49,102 nt of DNA from Planotetraspora phitsanulokensis (GTDB taxonomy: Bacteria; Actinomycetota; Actinomycetes; Streptosporangiales; Streptosporangiaceae): contig NZ_BOOP01000035.1 of assembly GCF_016863295.1 (NCBI RefSeq), positions 101,952-151,053 on the forward strand. Direction: 5' to 3'. Within the stretch, counting starts at the first letter, position 1. Every line of letters begins with the position of its first letter. Under the pieces are notes generated by a model. It saw nothing but the letters and a program-made list of their open reading frames with translations, was not told where the DNA came from and made no database searches. Below are positions 1-7,991 of the stretch, in pieces. The position numbers and the translations under genes were made by a program.

Positions 1-1356
1 GGCGACGGTCTGCAGGTAGTTCGCGTCGTTGGTGTACCGGTAGCGCATGTACATGCTGTAGGCGGCCTCGTAGCCCGTCGACAGGATGTTCTTGGTGTAG
101 TCGCTGCCGACCGTGCCGCGCGCGTTGCCGTCCCAGCCCATGGTCTCCGGCACCCACAGGCCGTCCACGCCGTACCGCGTCTGCGTGTACGACTTCAGCG
201 CGTTGTAGTTGCGGCTGTAGAGGTTGTTGTGCCGGTCGATCAGGTCCGGATGGTTGGAGGCCAGGAAGGACAGGTACACGTCGCGCTGGTTCCAGTACCA
301 GTACGCGTTGCTCCACTTGCTCTGGTCCTGGGTGGCACGGAAGACGCCGTTGATGAAGTGGGCCGGGTAGTTGCCGAAGCCCGCCGCGGCGATCATGTAC
401 GTGCTCAGGTAGTAGACGTTCTCCATGTAGTCGGCGTCCTTGGAGCCGTTGGAGTACTGGACGAACGACTTGTTCCAGAACGAGTGCCAGAAGTTCTTGT
501 AGTTGGTGAACGTCGTGGCGTATCCGGTCGCCTTGACCGAGGCGAGCTGGTTGCGCGCCTGCGTCACCGAGTCCCGGTTGGGGGCGTTGATCCTGCTCGC
601 CGCCGTGAGCCAGATCGTGTAGCTGGAGGTCGGCGTGATGTTCAGCCGCACCTTCCGCCCGTCCACGACCTGTGTGGTGAAGTTCGCGCCCTCCACGGTG
701 GCGGCCATCGAGTAGCCGAAGCCGTTGGCGTCGGTCTGGCCGCGGCTGAAGCCGGCGACGTTGGCGTCGGAGAACGTCGAGATGGTCTTCCACGTGTTCA
801 GGTCGGGCACGTCGGCCATGTTGGTGACGGTCGCCGGGTCCCACATGCTCAGGTCGAACGCGACGCTGGAGACGCCGCCGCGTGTGTCGTCCACGTGGAT
901 GCCCATGACCTCGGAGTTGGGCGATCCCATGATGGTGACGGTGCGGTTGGAGTCGTACTTGGTGGTCAGGGTTCCGTCATAGAGCGAGAGCCGCTGCTGG
1001 TAGTTCGTGTACCCGGTGTCCATGCCCGGGTTCGTGTACAGGTTCGCGGTTCCCGCGGCGTACGCCGACTGTTCGGACAGGTCGACGCCCGACACCTGCA
1101 TCGTCAGCCCGTTCTGATTCCACACCATGGCGCCCGTACGGCCGTTGCCCACGGTCAGGCCGTACAACGGGTTGGTGTTGGGACGGTTGTAGACGATGTC
1201 GTGCTTGGACAGGTAATTCGCGTAGTCGACCTTGAGCGTCCCCGCCGTCTGGTCGAAGGCCGAGTCGGTGGTCGAGGCCTGCGCCGGTGCGGCCAGGCCA
1301 CCCGCCGCCAGAGAACCGGCGAGAAGTAATAAGGAAAGGGAACGCAGCAACCTCAT
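1..1356 (-). CDS. Secreted GH95-like / DUF5703 glycoside hydrolase, 3' end cut by window
   Basis: The reading frame is open from an ATG at 1356 to the window edge, giving 452 codons without a stop. Residues 1-27 form a Sec signal peptide (MRLLRSLSLLLLAGSLAAGG, then an APAQA cleavage region). The mature part carries a DUF5703-type N-terminal block near residues 50-75 (YNRPNTNPLYGLTVGNGRTG), seen in GH95-like alpha-L-fucosidase/galactosidase relatives. It continues into an alpha/alpha-barrel-like part with W- and Y-rich stretches (QSKWSNAYWYWNQRDVYLSF). A GGGAG Shine-Dalgarno sits about 9 bases before the ATG; an earlier ATG is followed at once by a stop. The exact glycan substrate cannot be read. 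The catalytic end of the protein may lie outside the window. Confidence 0.75.
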   Translation of the reverse strand, partial: MRLLRSLSLLLLAGSLAAGGLAAPAQASTTDSAFDQTAGTLKVDYANYLSKHDIVYNRPNTNPLYGLTVGNGRTGAMVWNQNGLTMQVSGVDLSEQSAYAAGTANLYTNPGMDTGYTNYQQRLSLYDGTLTTKYDSNRTVTIMGSPNSEVMGIHVDDTRGGVSSVAFDLSMWDPATVTNMADVPDLNTWKTISTFSDANVAGFSRGQTDANGFGYSMAATVEGANFTTQVVDGRKVRLNITPTSSYTIWLTAASRINAPNRDSVTQARNQLASVKATGYATTFTNYKNFWHSFWNKSFVQYSNGSKDADYMENVYYLSTYMIAAAGFGNYPAHFINGVFRATQDQSKWSNAYWYWNQRDVYLSFLASNHPDLIDRHNNLYSRNYNALKSYTQTRYGVDGLWVPETMGWDGNARGTVGSDYTKNILSTGYEAAYSMYMRYRYTNDANYLQTVA

Positions 1357-1639
1357 CTACATGATCTCCCTTACTCGCTGCTGCTGTGACGCCACCTGGG
1401 CAGCGGCCTCGCCTGGCCGTACCTCGATCGATCGCGCGACTCACCCACACCAAGATCACCAAGGGTGCGGGGGACGCGAAACTGGCAGGGGGACGGCTCC
1501 GCCCCCGCCACCGGTGATCGGCGACCGGCGGCGACGGTTTCACCGCCCCCCTGCGCAGCGAAGACCGGTGCGAACCGGCACGGATGCGAGACCCGAACCA
1601 GTCGCACCCATCACAGCTGCAGACTGTTACGCGTAGTTA

Positions 1640-1650
1640 ACATTGGATGT
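1640..1650. promoter_or_regulatory. Second ACAT-N3-ATGT operator half-match
   Basis: ACATTGGATGT shares the ACAT-N3-ATGT architecture of the stronger palindrome at 1779-1793. It lies about 280 bases before the glycosidase start, 139 bases from the first site. Confidence 0.3.
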
Positions 1651-1778
1651 CTGAGGGCGTCAAGAGACGTTAAGACGCCCAATCGATCAGCCCAAATCGG
1701 GCATTTGTTGGGCTATGGCCAGCTATCTGGGCGGATTTCGTCCAGAGACATCAACCAGTTATGAACGCCGGTCAAAAA

Positions 1779-1793
1779 ATACATCCGATGTAT
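1779..1793. promoter_or_regulatory. 15-base palindromic operator candidate ATACATCCGATGTAT
   Basis: The sequence is a 7+1+7 palindrome, 11 bases beyond the stop of the oxalate decarboxylase gene and upstream of the glycosidase gene. Its core ACAT-N3-ATGT recurs at 1640-1650 (ACATTGGATGT). Such odd-length palindromes are typical of GntR- or LacI-type regulators of sugar genes. The regulator is not identifiable here. Confidence 0.45.
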
Positions 1794-1804
1794 CAACCTG
1801 CTGC

Positions 1805-2953
1805 TCAGCGGACGATGCTGTGCTTGCTCTTCGACAGCCCCTCGATCATGGAGCGCGGGACGTTGAGCGTGTCGGCGCTGACCTGTGGCGGCGTGTTGGC
1901 CATCCACTGGGTGGCCGAAATGTCCTCGAAACGCGGGTTACGGAACATCTCGAGGAACACGAGCGGCTCCTTCCCGAGGTTCTCGATGTAGTGCCCGTAG
2001 GCGAACGGCACGTAGCCGACGTCGCCCGCCTGGAAGTTGAAGGTCCGCGACAGGCCCGAGCTGGCGAACACCCCCATCCGGCCGAACCCGGAGATCCAGT
2101 ACTGCCACTCGTCGTCTGTCGGATGCCAGTGCAGCTCACGCAGGCCACCGGGCTCGATCTCCACCAGCGCGGCGCAGATGGTGGTGGCCGCGGTGAAGGT
2201 CTTCGAGTCGACGATGCGCACGGTGCCTCCGTCGAACCGGATCGGCTCCTGCGAGAGCATCCGGTGCTTGAACGTCCGGGGCACGTCGCCCGTGGGGCTG
2301 ACGACCCGGTCGGACTCCAGGGAGGGCGGCACCTGGCCCGGGAAGATGTACTTCTCCTTCTCCGGCATGTTCTCCATCTGCTGCATGGTCCAGCCGAAGT
2401 TCTTGGCCAGCACGCTCTTGGGCGTGTTCGCGAAGAAGTCGCTGATCATGAAGGTGGAGTTCTCGGAGAAGTTGCCGTCGTCGAAGACCAGCAGGAACTC
2501 CACGCCCTCGTCGAGCGCCTGGATGTAGTGCGGAATGCCCTTGGGGAAGAACCAGAGATCGCCCTTCTGCACGTCGTCGACGAAGTTGCAGCCCTCCTGG
2601 TCGACGGCGCCGATCCGGCAGCTGCCCTCGAGGACGTACGCCCACTCGGACTCCTTGTGCCAGTGCAGCTCACGGTAGGCCCCGGGGTTGAGGTGCATGT
2701 CGACGCCGGCGAGCGTGGTGGCGACCGGCAGCTCCCGCGCGGTCACCTCCCTGGTCCAGCCGCCCTCCTCGATGCGGGTGTGAGCCATCGAGAAGGAGAA
2801 CTTCATGTTCGGCAACGTGCCGTGGTCGGTGATCGGCGGAGTGAGCAGGTCCGGATTCTGCAGGTCCAGCTCGATGTTGCGCGGACCCGTGTCGACGCCG
2901 CCCTGCCCGTCGCGTTGGGGCTGCGGAATGTTCCTGAAAGTACGGTCGGACAT
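1805..2953 (-). CDS. oxdC: Oxalate decarboxylase, Mn-dependent bicupin
   Basis: The 382-residue protein matches the length of Bacillus subtilis OxdC (about 385) and should convert oxalate to formate and CO2. Two cupin domains are visible. Cupin 1 has the Mn ligands H97, H99, E103 and H142 (RELHWHKESEW and PHYI); cupin 2 has H275, H277, E282 and H321. The active-site lid reads SENST at 163-167, the decarboxylase form, not the lid of oxalate-oxidising relatives. A glutamate at 335 matches the second-domain glutamate. There is no signal peptide, so it is cytoplasmic. GGATGA before the start gives a usable ribosome site. It lies about 300 bases downstream of an Nramp Mn transporter on the same strand, which suggests matched metal supply. 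Confidence 0.93.
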   Translation of the reverse strand: MSDRTFRNIPQPQRDGQGGVDTGPRNIELDLQNPDLLTPPITDHGTLPNMKFSFSMAHTRIEEGGWTREVTARELPVATTLAGVDMHLNPGAYRELHWHKESEWAYVLEGSCRIGAVDQEGCNFVDDVQKGDLWFFPKGIPHYIQALDEGVEFLLVFDDGNFSENSTFMISDFFANTPKSVLAKNFGWTMQQMENMPEKEKYIFPGQVPPSLESDRVVSPTGDVPRTFKHRMLSQEPIRFDGGTVRIVDSKTFTAATTICAALVEIEPGGLRELHWHPTDDEWQYWISGFGRMGVFASSGLSRTFNFQAGDVGYVPFAYGHYIENLGKEPLVFLEMFRNPRFEDISATQWMANTPPQVSADTLNVPRSMIEGLSKSKHSIVR

Positions 2954-3164
2954 ACGTGCTCATCCTTTCGAGCGAGATTAATAAGTGATTCCGGGAAAAT
3001 CCGGATTGATCAGTCAGCAGGGCGGGACTCCGGGCACGACGTCGGCACAACAGGCGAGAAAACGAACAACGGCCGGCGGGAACGGATTCGGGCGAGACCA
3101 CGAACACAAGCACGGACACACGAACAAAACGGAGACGAACAATAAAGACGGTCGAGATGGTCGA

Positions 3165-3195
3165 GGCGGCCGATGCGAAGGCACGCTCGGCCGCC
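3165..3195 (-). terminator. Hairpin between mntH and oxdC
   Basis: GGCGGCCGA (3165-3173) and TCGGCCGCC (3187-3195) form a perfect 9-bp stem with a 13-base loop, 57 bases past the mntH stop. No clear T tract follows, so it is a terminator or attenuator of uncertain strength between the two co-directional genes. Confidence 0.5.
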
Positions 3196-3251
3196 CCGGC
3201 TGAGATCCGGCTCCGCCCGTCAGCCGGTCAGAGAGAACCAGGCAGAACGGA

Positions 3252-4550
3252 TCAGAAGAGGAGCGTCAACGGCAGGCAGACCCCGAGCCCGGCTACAAGC
3301 GCACCCGTCACCGCGGCGATCCTCGTGGTCAGTGGGGCGTTGACGAGCGAACCCATCAGTGTCCCGTCCCGGCAGAACCGGACGAGCAGGAACAGCGCCA
3401 CAGGCACGCCCAGCGAGATCACCACCTGGCTCGCGACCAGCAGGCCGGTCAGCGGCACGCCCAGAGTGAGAGCGAGCACGGCAGGTGCCATGGTCACGAT
3501 CCGGCGCGCGTGCGCGGGCACCCGCCAGCCGAGGAAGCCCTGCATCACCACGTCGCCGGCCAGCGTCCCCACCCCTGACGAGGAGACTCCCGAGGAGAGC
3601 AGTGCCACGGCGAACGCCAGGGCGGCCAGCCCGCCGATCCTGGCGGCCAGTTCCCCGTGCGCGGCGACCAGGTCGCCGGTCCAGGCGCCTCCGGTCGCCG
3701 CGCCCAGCCCGGCGCCCAGGGCGATCATCGACACGTTGACCACCGTGGCGACGCCGAGGGCGAGCACGCAGTCGAGTCGCAGGGCACGGCGCACCAGCGA
3801 GGGATTCCTGCGTGCCGCCTCCGCCGACAACCCTCGCCCCTGCACCAGCGCCGAGTGCAGGTAGACGGCGTGCGGCATGACGGTGGCGCCGACGATGCCC
3901 ATGGCCAGCACCAGCGAGTCCACGCCGTCGAATCCGGGGAGGAGGCCGCCGACCAGCCCCGCGGCCGACTGATGCCCCACGGTGAGGATGTCGTAGCCCA
4001 CGCCGGCGCCGACGAGCAGCAGCGCGGCCGCGCTCATGAGCTCGAAGCGCCGGGTACGGCCCTGCCGCCGCAGTTCCAGCAGGAGGAGCGAGACGACGGC
4101 CGTCACGGCCGCGGACAGCGCCACGGGCATCCCGAACAACAGGCGCATCCCGATGGCGGCGCCGACGAACTCGGCGAGGTCGGTGGCGAGCACAACGATC
4201 TCGGCCTGCACCCACATCAGCCGCGTCCCCCATCGCGGGAGGTGCTCGCGGCACAGCTCAGGCAGGCTCTTCCCCGTCGCCGTGCCGAGCTTCGCCGCCT
4301 GGAACTGGACGAGGATCGCCACGAGACTGGCCACCACGACCACCCAGACGAGCAGGTACCCGTAGGTCGCTCCCGCGGTGAGGTTGGTGGCCACATTGCC
4401 GGGGTCGACGTAGGCGATGGCCGCCACGAAGGCGGGGCCCAGTATCGGCGCGATCCGCGAACGCGCTCCCGCCGCCGGCGCCCGGTCGCCCCTGAGCGAT
4501 CCGCCGCGTCTGGGCGATCCGGAGGCGGGGGTCATGCTGCGAACGATCAC
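3252..4550 (-). CDS. mntH: Nramp family Mn2+/H+ symporter
   Basis: A 432-residue polytopic protein with about 11 membrane helices after a charged 30-residue N-terminus. The Nramp metal-site motifs are present: DPGN at 49-52 in helix 1 (D49, N52) and MPH at 225-227 in helix 6 (M225), the residues that bind Mn2+ or Fe2+. It should import divalent metal with protons. The GTG at 4550 follows GGGAAAGG; an ATG six codons later is an alternative start. It lies upstream of the Mn enzyme oxalate decarboxylase on the same strand, favouring Mn as cargo by context. No clear MntR or DtxR box was recognised in the AT-richer 4551-4800 promoter region. Confidence 0.92.
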   Translation of the reverse strand: MIVRSMTPASGSPRRGGSLRGDRAPAAGARSRIAPILGPAFVAAIAYVDPGNVATNLTAGATYGYLLVWVVVVASLVAILVQFQAAKLGTATGKSLPELCREHLPRWGTRLMWVQAEIVVLATDLAEFVGAAIGMRLLFGMPVALSAAVTAVVSLLLLELRRQGRTRRFELMSAAALLLVGAGVGYDILTVGHQSAAGLVGGLLPGFDGVDSLVLAMGIVGATVMPHAVYLHSALVQGRGLSAEAARRNPSLVRRALRLDCVLALGVATVVNVSMIALGAGLGAATGGAWTGDLVAAHGELAARIGGLAALAFAVALLSSGVSSSGVGTLAGDVVMQGFLGWRVPAHARRIVTMAPAVLALTLGVPLTGLLVASQVVISLGVPVALFLLVRFCRDGTLMGSLVNAPLTTRIAAVTGALVAGLGVCLPLTLLF

Positions 4551-4883
4551 GTACCTTTCCCCATTCAGGTCGATGTCCGATAAATCAGAGTTTCAGGACG
4601 TATTCCGAGAGAAGGGATTTGAGTCACGAATACCCGACCCAAGAGATGCCAACACGGCTAGAGGCCCCAGAAGAAAGTAAATAGGCGACAGGATCCAGGG
4701 AACGAGCGATTTCTTCCCTAAATAGGAATTTTCGTAAATCACGGTAAGCATCCCTACCGGATTAATCCCCTCACATCCGTCGATAATTCGACAGGAGGGC
4801 CGGTGGTCACCCGGGGCGAACCACCCGAAACACGTTCGCGGAGACTGGAAGACAGGGACGCCGCCGAGGGAAGGGCACACGAC

Positions 4884-5429
4884 ATGACCACCGAATCCAC
4901 GGAGAAGGTCTCGTGGTCGGGCAGGTACTTCGAGGACTTCGCGGTCGGGGACGTGTACCGGCATCCACTCGGGCGCACGGTCACCGCCACCGACAACGTC
5001 TGGACCACCCTCCTGACCCAGAACACGATGCCGGTCCACTTCGACGCCCACTACGCAGCGCAGACCGAGTTCGGCCGGAGGCTGGTGGACTCGACGTTCA
5101 CCCTGGCGCTGGTCACCGGCCAGAGCGTGACGGACGTGTCGCAGCACGTCATGGCCAACCTCGGCTGGGACAGGGTGCGGCTGCCGCATCCGGTGTTCGA
5201 GGGCGACACGATCTACTCGCAGTCGGAGGTGCTCAGGCTCAGGGCGTCAGGGTCGCGCCCGGGCGTCGGGATCGTGACCGTCCGCACGATCGGGTTCAAC
5301 CAGCGCGGTGAGATCGTCATCGTCTTCGAGCGGACGATGATGGTCTACCGGCGCGGCCACGGCCCCGACGTGACGGCCGTGCGTCCGGTCTGGGACGAGC
5401 GGGCGCGCCGGGCGGTGGATCGATCATGA
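4884..5429 (+). CDS. MaoC-family hydratase, itaconyl-CoA hydratase-like
   Basis: 181 residues with a single hot-dog fold of the MaoC enoyl-CoA hydratase type; the segment NTMPVHFDAHYAAQTEFGRR carries the expected active-site D and H. Next to a CitE-type lyase and a family I CoA-transferase, the likely job is hydration of itaconyl-CoA (or mesaconyl-C4-CoA) to citramalyl-CoA, as for RipB/Ich. The ATG at 4884 fits the family N-terminus; an in-frame GTG at 4803 has the stronger AGGAGG ribosome site and would add 27 low-complexity residues. The stop overlaps the next start (ATGA). First gene of a three-gene operon. Confidence 0.75.
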   Translation: MTTESTEKVSWSGRYFEDFAVGDVYRHPLGRTVTATDNVWTTLLTQNTMPVHFDAHYAAQTEFGRRLVDSTFTLALVTGQSVTDVSQHVMANLGWDRVRLPHPVFEGDTIYSQSEVLRLRASGSRPGVGIVTVRTIGFNQRGEIVIVFERTMMVYRRGHGPDVTAVRPVWDERARRAVDRS

Positions 5430-6196
5430 GAGTGCGTTCCTGGCTGTTCACGCCCGGCGACCGCCCGGACCGGTTCGCCAAGGCCGCGGCGAGCGGCGCC
5501 GACGTCGGCATCCTCGATCTCGAGGACGCCGTCACCCCGGAGAACAAGGCGGCGGCGCGGGCCGCCGTCGCCGACGCGCTGGGCTGGCACGGGGCCTACG
5601 TACGGGTCAACGGCGTGGACACCGTGTGGCACGACGACGACATGGCCGCGATCACCGGCCGTCCCGGCCTGCTGGGCGTGCTCCTGCCCAAGGCGGAGAG
5701 CCCGGAGGACCTGGACGGGCTCGGCGTCCCCGCGGTCGCGCTCGTCGAGACGGCTCTCGGGCTGGAGAACGCCGCGCTCATCGCGGCGCATCCGGACACC
5801 GTACGGCTGGCCTTCGGCAACGTCGACTTCTCCCTCGACATCGGGGCCACCGACGAGGACCTGCTGTACGCGCGGTCCCGCCTGGTGGTCGTCTCGCGGG
5901 CCCACGAGATCGCCCCGCCCCTCGACGGGGTGACCGTCGACCTGTCCGATCCGGCGCGGACGGCCTCCGACGCGCGGCGGGCCAGGCAACTCGGCTTCGC
6001 CGGCAAGTTGTGCCTGCACCCGCGCCAGGTCGAGCCGGTCAACCAGGCCTTCTCCGTGACCGACGCCGAACTCGATTGGGCACGCCGGGTGGTCGAGGCC
6101 GCCGCGGGCGGCGGGGCCGTACGCGTCGACGGCCAGATGATCGACAGGCCCCGGCTCGAACTCGCCCACCGTCTGCTCGCCGAGGAGGGGCCATGA
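5426..6196 (+). CDS. CitE-like CoA ester lyase, citramalyl-CoA lyase candidate
   Basis: 256 residues of the HpcH/HpaI aldolase / citrate lyase beta family, a TIM barrel needing Mg2+. Visible signatures are LFTPGDRP at the start, DLEDAV near residue 31, an active-site arginine in YVRVNG, the metal-binding glutamate in LVETA and the aspartate in FGNVDFSLDIG. By family and context it would cleave citramalyl-CoA to acetyl-CoA and pyruvate, as RipC or mycobacterial Rv2498c do. It overlaps its neighbours by 4 bases on both sides, so the three genes are translationally coupled. Without the operon context, malyl-CoA lyase activity would be equally possible. Confidence 0.78.
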   Translation: MRVRSWLFTPGDRPDRFAKAAASGADVGILDLEDAVTPENKAAARAAVADALGWHGAYVRVNGVDTVWHDDDMAAITGRPGLLGVLLPKAESPEDLDGLGVPAVALVETALGLENAALIAAHPDTVRLAFGNVDFSLDIGATDEDLLYARSRLVVVSRAHEIAPPLDGVTVDLSDPARTASDARRARQLGFAGKLCLHPRQVEPVNQAFSVTDAELDWARRVVEAAAGGGAVRVDGQMIDRPRLELAHRLLAEEGP

Positions 6197-7452
6197 ACGC
6201 TCCCGCCGACGTGCTCGGCCACATCCCGCCCGGCGCGGACGTGATCGTGCCCATCGGGCTGGGCGAGCCGGTCACGCTGCTCGACACCCTGGAGGCGAAC
6301 GCCGACCTCCTCGACGGTGTGCGGATCCACCGGATGGACCCCTACCGGGAGCGGGCCTACATCCGCGGGGAGTTCGGCGATCATCTGCGGCACGTCGACT
6401 ACTTCCTCGGCCCCGGCTCGCGCGAGGCGTTCTGGGCGGGCCAGGTCGAGCTGGTCCCCACGCACTTCAGCGAGGCGGCCCTGCTGATGCGGCGCTCGAC
6501 CAAGTGCACGATCGCGCTGGCCATGGTCAGCCCGCCGGACAGGCACGGATACGTCAGCCTGGGCACCAGCGCCGACTACACCGCCTCGTTCATCGGCGAG
6601 ATCCCGTTCTTCGTCGAGATCAATCCGAACATGCCGCACACCTTGGGTGAGAACCGGCTCCACGTCAGCCAGTTGGCGGGGTGGTGCTCCTCCGACCTGC
6701 CGCTGATCGAGATGCCGCCCGCCACGCCGGACGAGCGCGATCTCGTGATCGCGGGGCACATCGCCGGGCGCATCCCCGACGGGTCCTGCCTCCAGGTCGG
6801 GGTCGGGCGCATTCCCAACGCGCTGCTGTCCGCGCTCGTGGACCACCGCGACCTGGGGGTGCACACCGAGGCGTTCTCCGAGGGGATCATGGACCTCGTC
6901 GAGAAGGGCGCGGTCACCGGCACGCGCAAGCGGCGGCATCGCAACGAGCACGTCGCCACGTTCTGCGTCGGCACGCGACGGCTGCTCGACTGGCTCGACC
7001 ACAACGAGGCCGTGTCGCTGTTGCCGGCCGCGTGGGTCAACGACCCGCGCGTCATCGCCAGGGAGCCGAACTTCGTCTCGATCAACGCGACCAGCGAGGT
7101 CGACCTCATGGGCCAGGCCGCCAGCGAGACCATCGCCGGGCGCTACTGGTCCGGCTCGGGCGGCCAGTCCGACTTCGCCCGGGGCGTGCAGTACTCCGAG
7201 GGCGGCCAGGGATTCCTGGTGCTGCACTCGACCACGAGCACCGGGCTGGGAAGGATCAACGTACGGCTCACGCCGGGCAGCGTCGTGACCACGCTCAAGA
7301 ACACCGTGGACAAGGTCGTGACGGAATACGGGGTCGCCGAGTTGCGCGGCAGGAGCCTGTCGGCGCGGGCGAAGGCGCTCATCGAGATCGCCCACCCCGA
7401 CCACCGCGAGCGGCTCCGGCACGACGCGGAGCGGGCCGGCCTGTTCAGCTGA
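6193..7452 (+). CDS. Family I CoA-transferase, itaconate CoA-transferase candidate
   Basis: 419 residues of the acetyl-CoA hydrolase / 4-hydroxybutyrate CoA-transferase family. The catalytic glutamate lies in GVHTEAFSEGIMDL, and the downstream GSGGQSDFARG block is the usual CoA-binding region. The C-terminus (ALIEIAHPDHRERL) is family-typical, so the protein looks complete. The ATG at 6193 overlaps the lyase stop; the frame stays open far upstream but that part is antisense-like extension inside the lyase gene. The gene set matches the Yersinia/Salmonella rip operon, in which RipA activates itaconate with CoA from succinyl-CoA. Substrate is inferred from context only. Confidence 0.75.
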   Translation: MNAPADVLGHIPPGADVIVPIGLGEPVTLLDTLEANADLLDGVRIHRMDPYRERAYIRGEFGDHLRHVDYFLGPGSREAFWAGQVELVPTHFSEAALLMRRSTKCTIALAMVSPPDRHGYVSLGTSADYTASFIGEIPFFVEINPNMPHTLGENRLHVSQLAGWCSSDLPLIEMPPATPDERDLVIAGHIAGRIPDGSCLQVGVGRIPNALLSALVDHRDLGVHTEAFSEGIMDLVEKGAVTGTRKRRHRNEHVATFCVGTRRLLDWLDHNEAVSLLPAAWVNDPRVIAREPNFVSINATSEVDLMGQAASETIAGRYWSGSGGQSDFARGVQYSEGGQGFLVLHSTTSTGLGRINVRLTPGSVVTTLKNTVDKVVTEYGVAELRGRSLSARAKALIEIAHPDHRERLRHDAERAGLFS

Positions 7453-7731
7453 CCGGGACGCCGCTACGTGCTGGTGGCCTCCAACGGCGGCGCGCCGGAC
7501 CACCCGTTCTGGTACCTGAACCTCCTCGACTGCGCGGACGTCACCGTCCAGGTCGGCGCGGAGACGTTCGCCGCCAGGGCCGAGGTCGCGCAGGCCGACG
7601 AGCGGCCCCGGCTCTGGGAGCTGATGGTCTCGGTCTTCGCCCGCTACGCCGCCTACCAGGCGCAGACCGACAGAGTGATCCCCGTCGTGGTCGTCACCCG
7701 GACGCCGGAACCGCTTGTCACAGGGACTTGA
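7453..7731 (+). pseudogene. 5'-truncated deazaflavin-dependent nitroreductase (DDN/DUF385) remnant
   Basis: Immediately after the CoA-transferase stop, and in the same frame, comes GRRYVLVASNGGAPDHPFWY and then DVTVQVGAETF and RVIPVVV. These are the C-terminal two thirds of F420-dependent DDN-family reductases. The N-terminal 50-60 residues, with the LLLLTTTGRKSG-type region, are absent. A GTG at 7468 could start an 87-residue product, but that would lack part of the F420 pocket. This looks like a deletion scar that fused the tail of one gene to the end of the operon. Confidence 0.7.
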
Positions 7732-7739
7732 CAGACCTA

Positions 7740-7768
7740 TTGACAAAGAAACTTTACAGTAATACGTT
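7740..7768 (+). promoter_or_regulatory. Promoter TTGACA-17-TACGTT with AAAGAAACTTT inverted repeat
   Basis: A consensus -35 (7740-7745) is followed after 17 bases by TACGTT. A second TTGACA lies 12 bases upstream. The spacer holds an 11-base inverted repeat, AAAG-AAA-CTTT (7745-7755), a plausible repressor site. It would drive the secreted lectin/beta-helix gene with a leader of about 220 bases (7770-7991), in which nothing else was recognised. Confidence 0.5.
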
Positions 7769-7991
7769 TCCCGGCGGCGGCCTGGCCACAAGCCGGGCGC
7801 CGCCGTACCCGCCCGCCCGGACGGCGCACCCGGGCGGTGATTCGCCTGCCTTTCAGAGGGCTGCACGACTCAGAAGGCTTCACCGACCGCACCCGTCCGC
7901 GGGCGTCTCCCGCCGCCCCGGGACGGGCGAAGAACGACGTCCGCCATGTGCGCACCGGACTGCGGGGCGTACCGCGGCAAGAGGAGATCCT

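Larger units (their letters stand above)
1357..1804. other. 448-base intergenic region upstream of the glycosidase gene
   Basis: No coding sequence is supported here. The stretch is less GC-rich than the flanks, especially 1625-1800. It holds two inverted repeats that could fold or bind protein: GGGCGTC/GACGCCC at 1655-1680 (12-base loop) and AGCCCAA/TTGGGCT at 1689-1714 (12-base loop). It also holds two ACAT-N3-ATGT palindromes, listed separately. The oxalate decarboxylase transcript ends on the right side and the glycosidase promoter must lie within. Confidence 0.6.

Noticed and set aside
5596-7866. Long minus-strand frame across the CoA-transferase operon
   Set aside because: Antisense shadow; the plus strand has well-matched enzyme families and coupled starts.
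6681-7991. In-frame upstream extension of the lectin/beta-helix gene
   Set aside because: It runs in another frame of the transferase gene; the TTG at 7992 has a good ribosome site and signal peptide.
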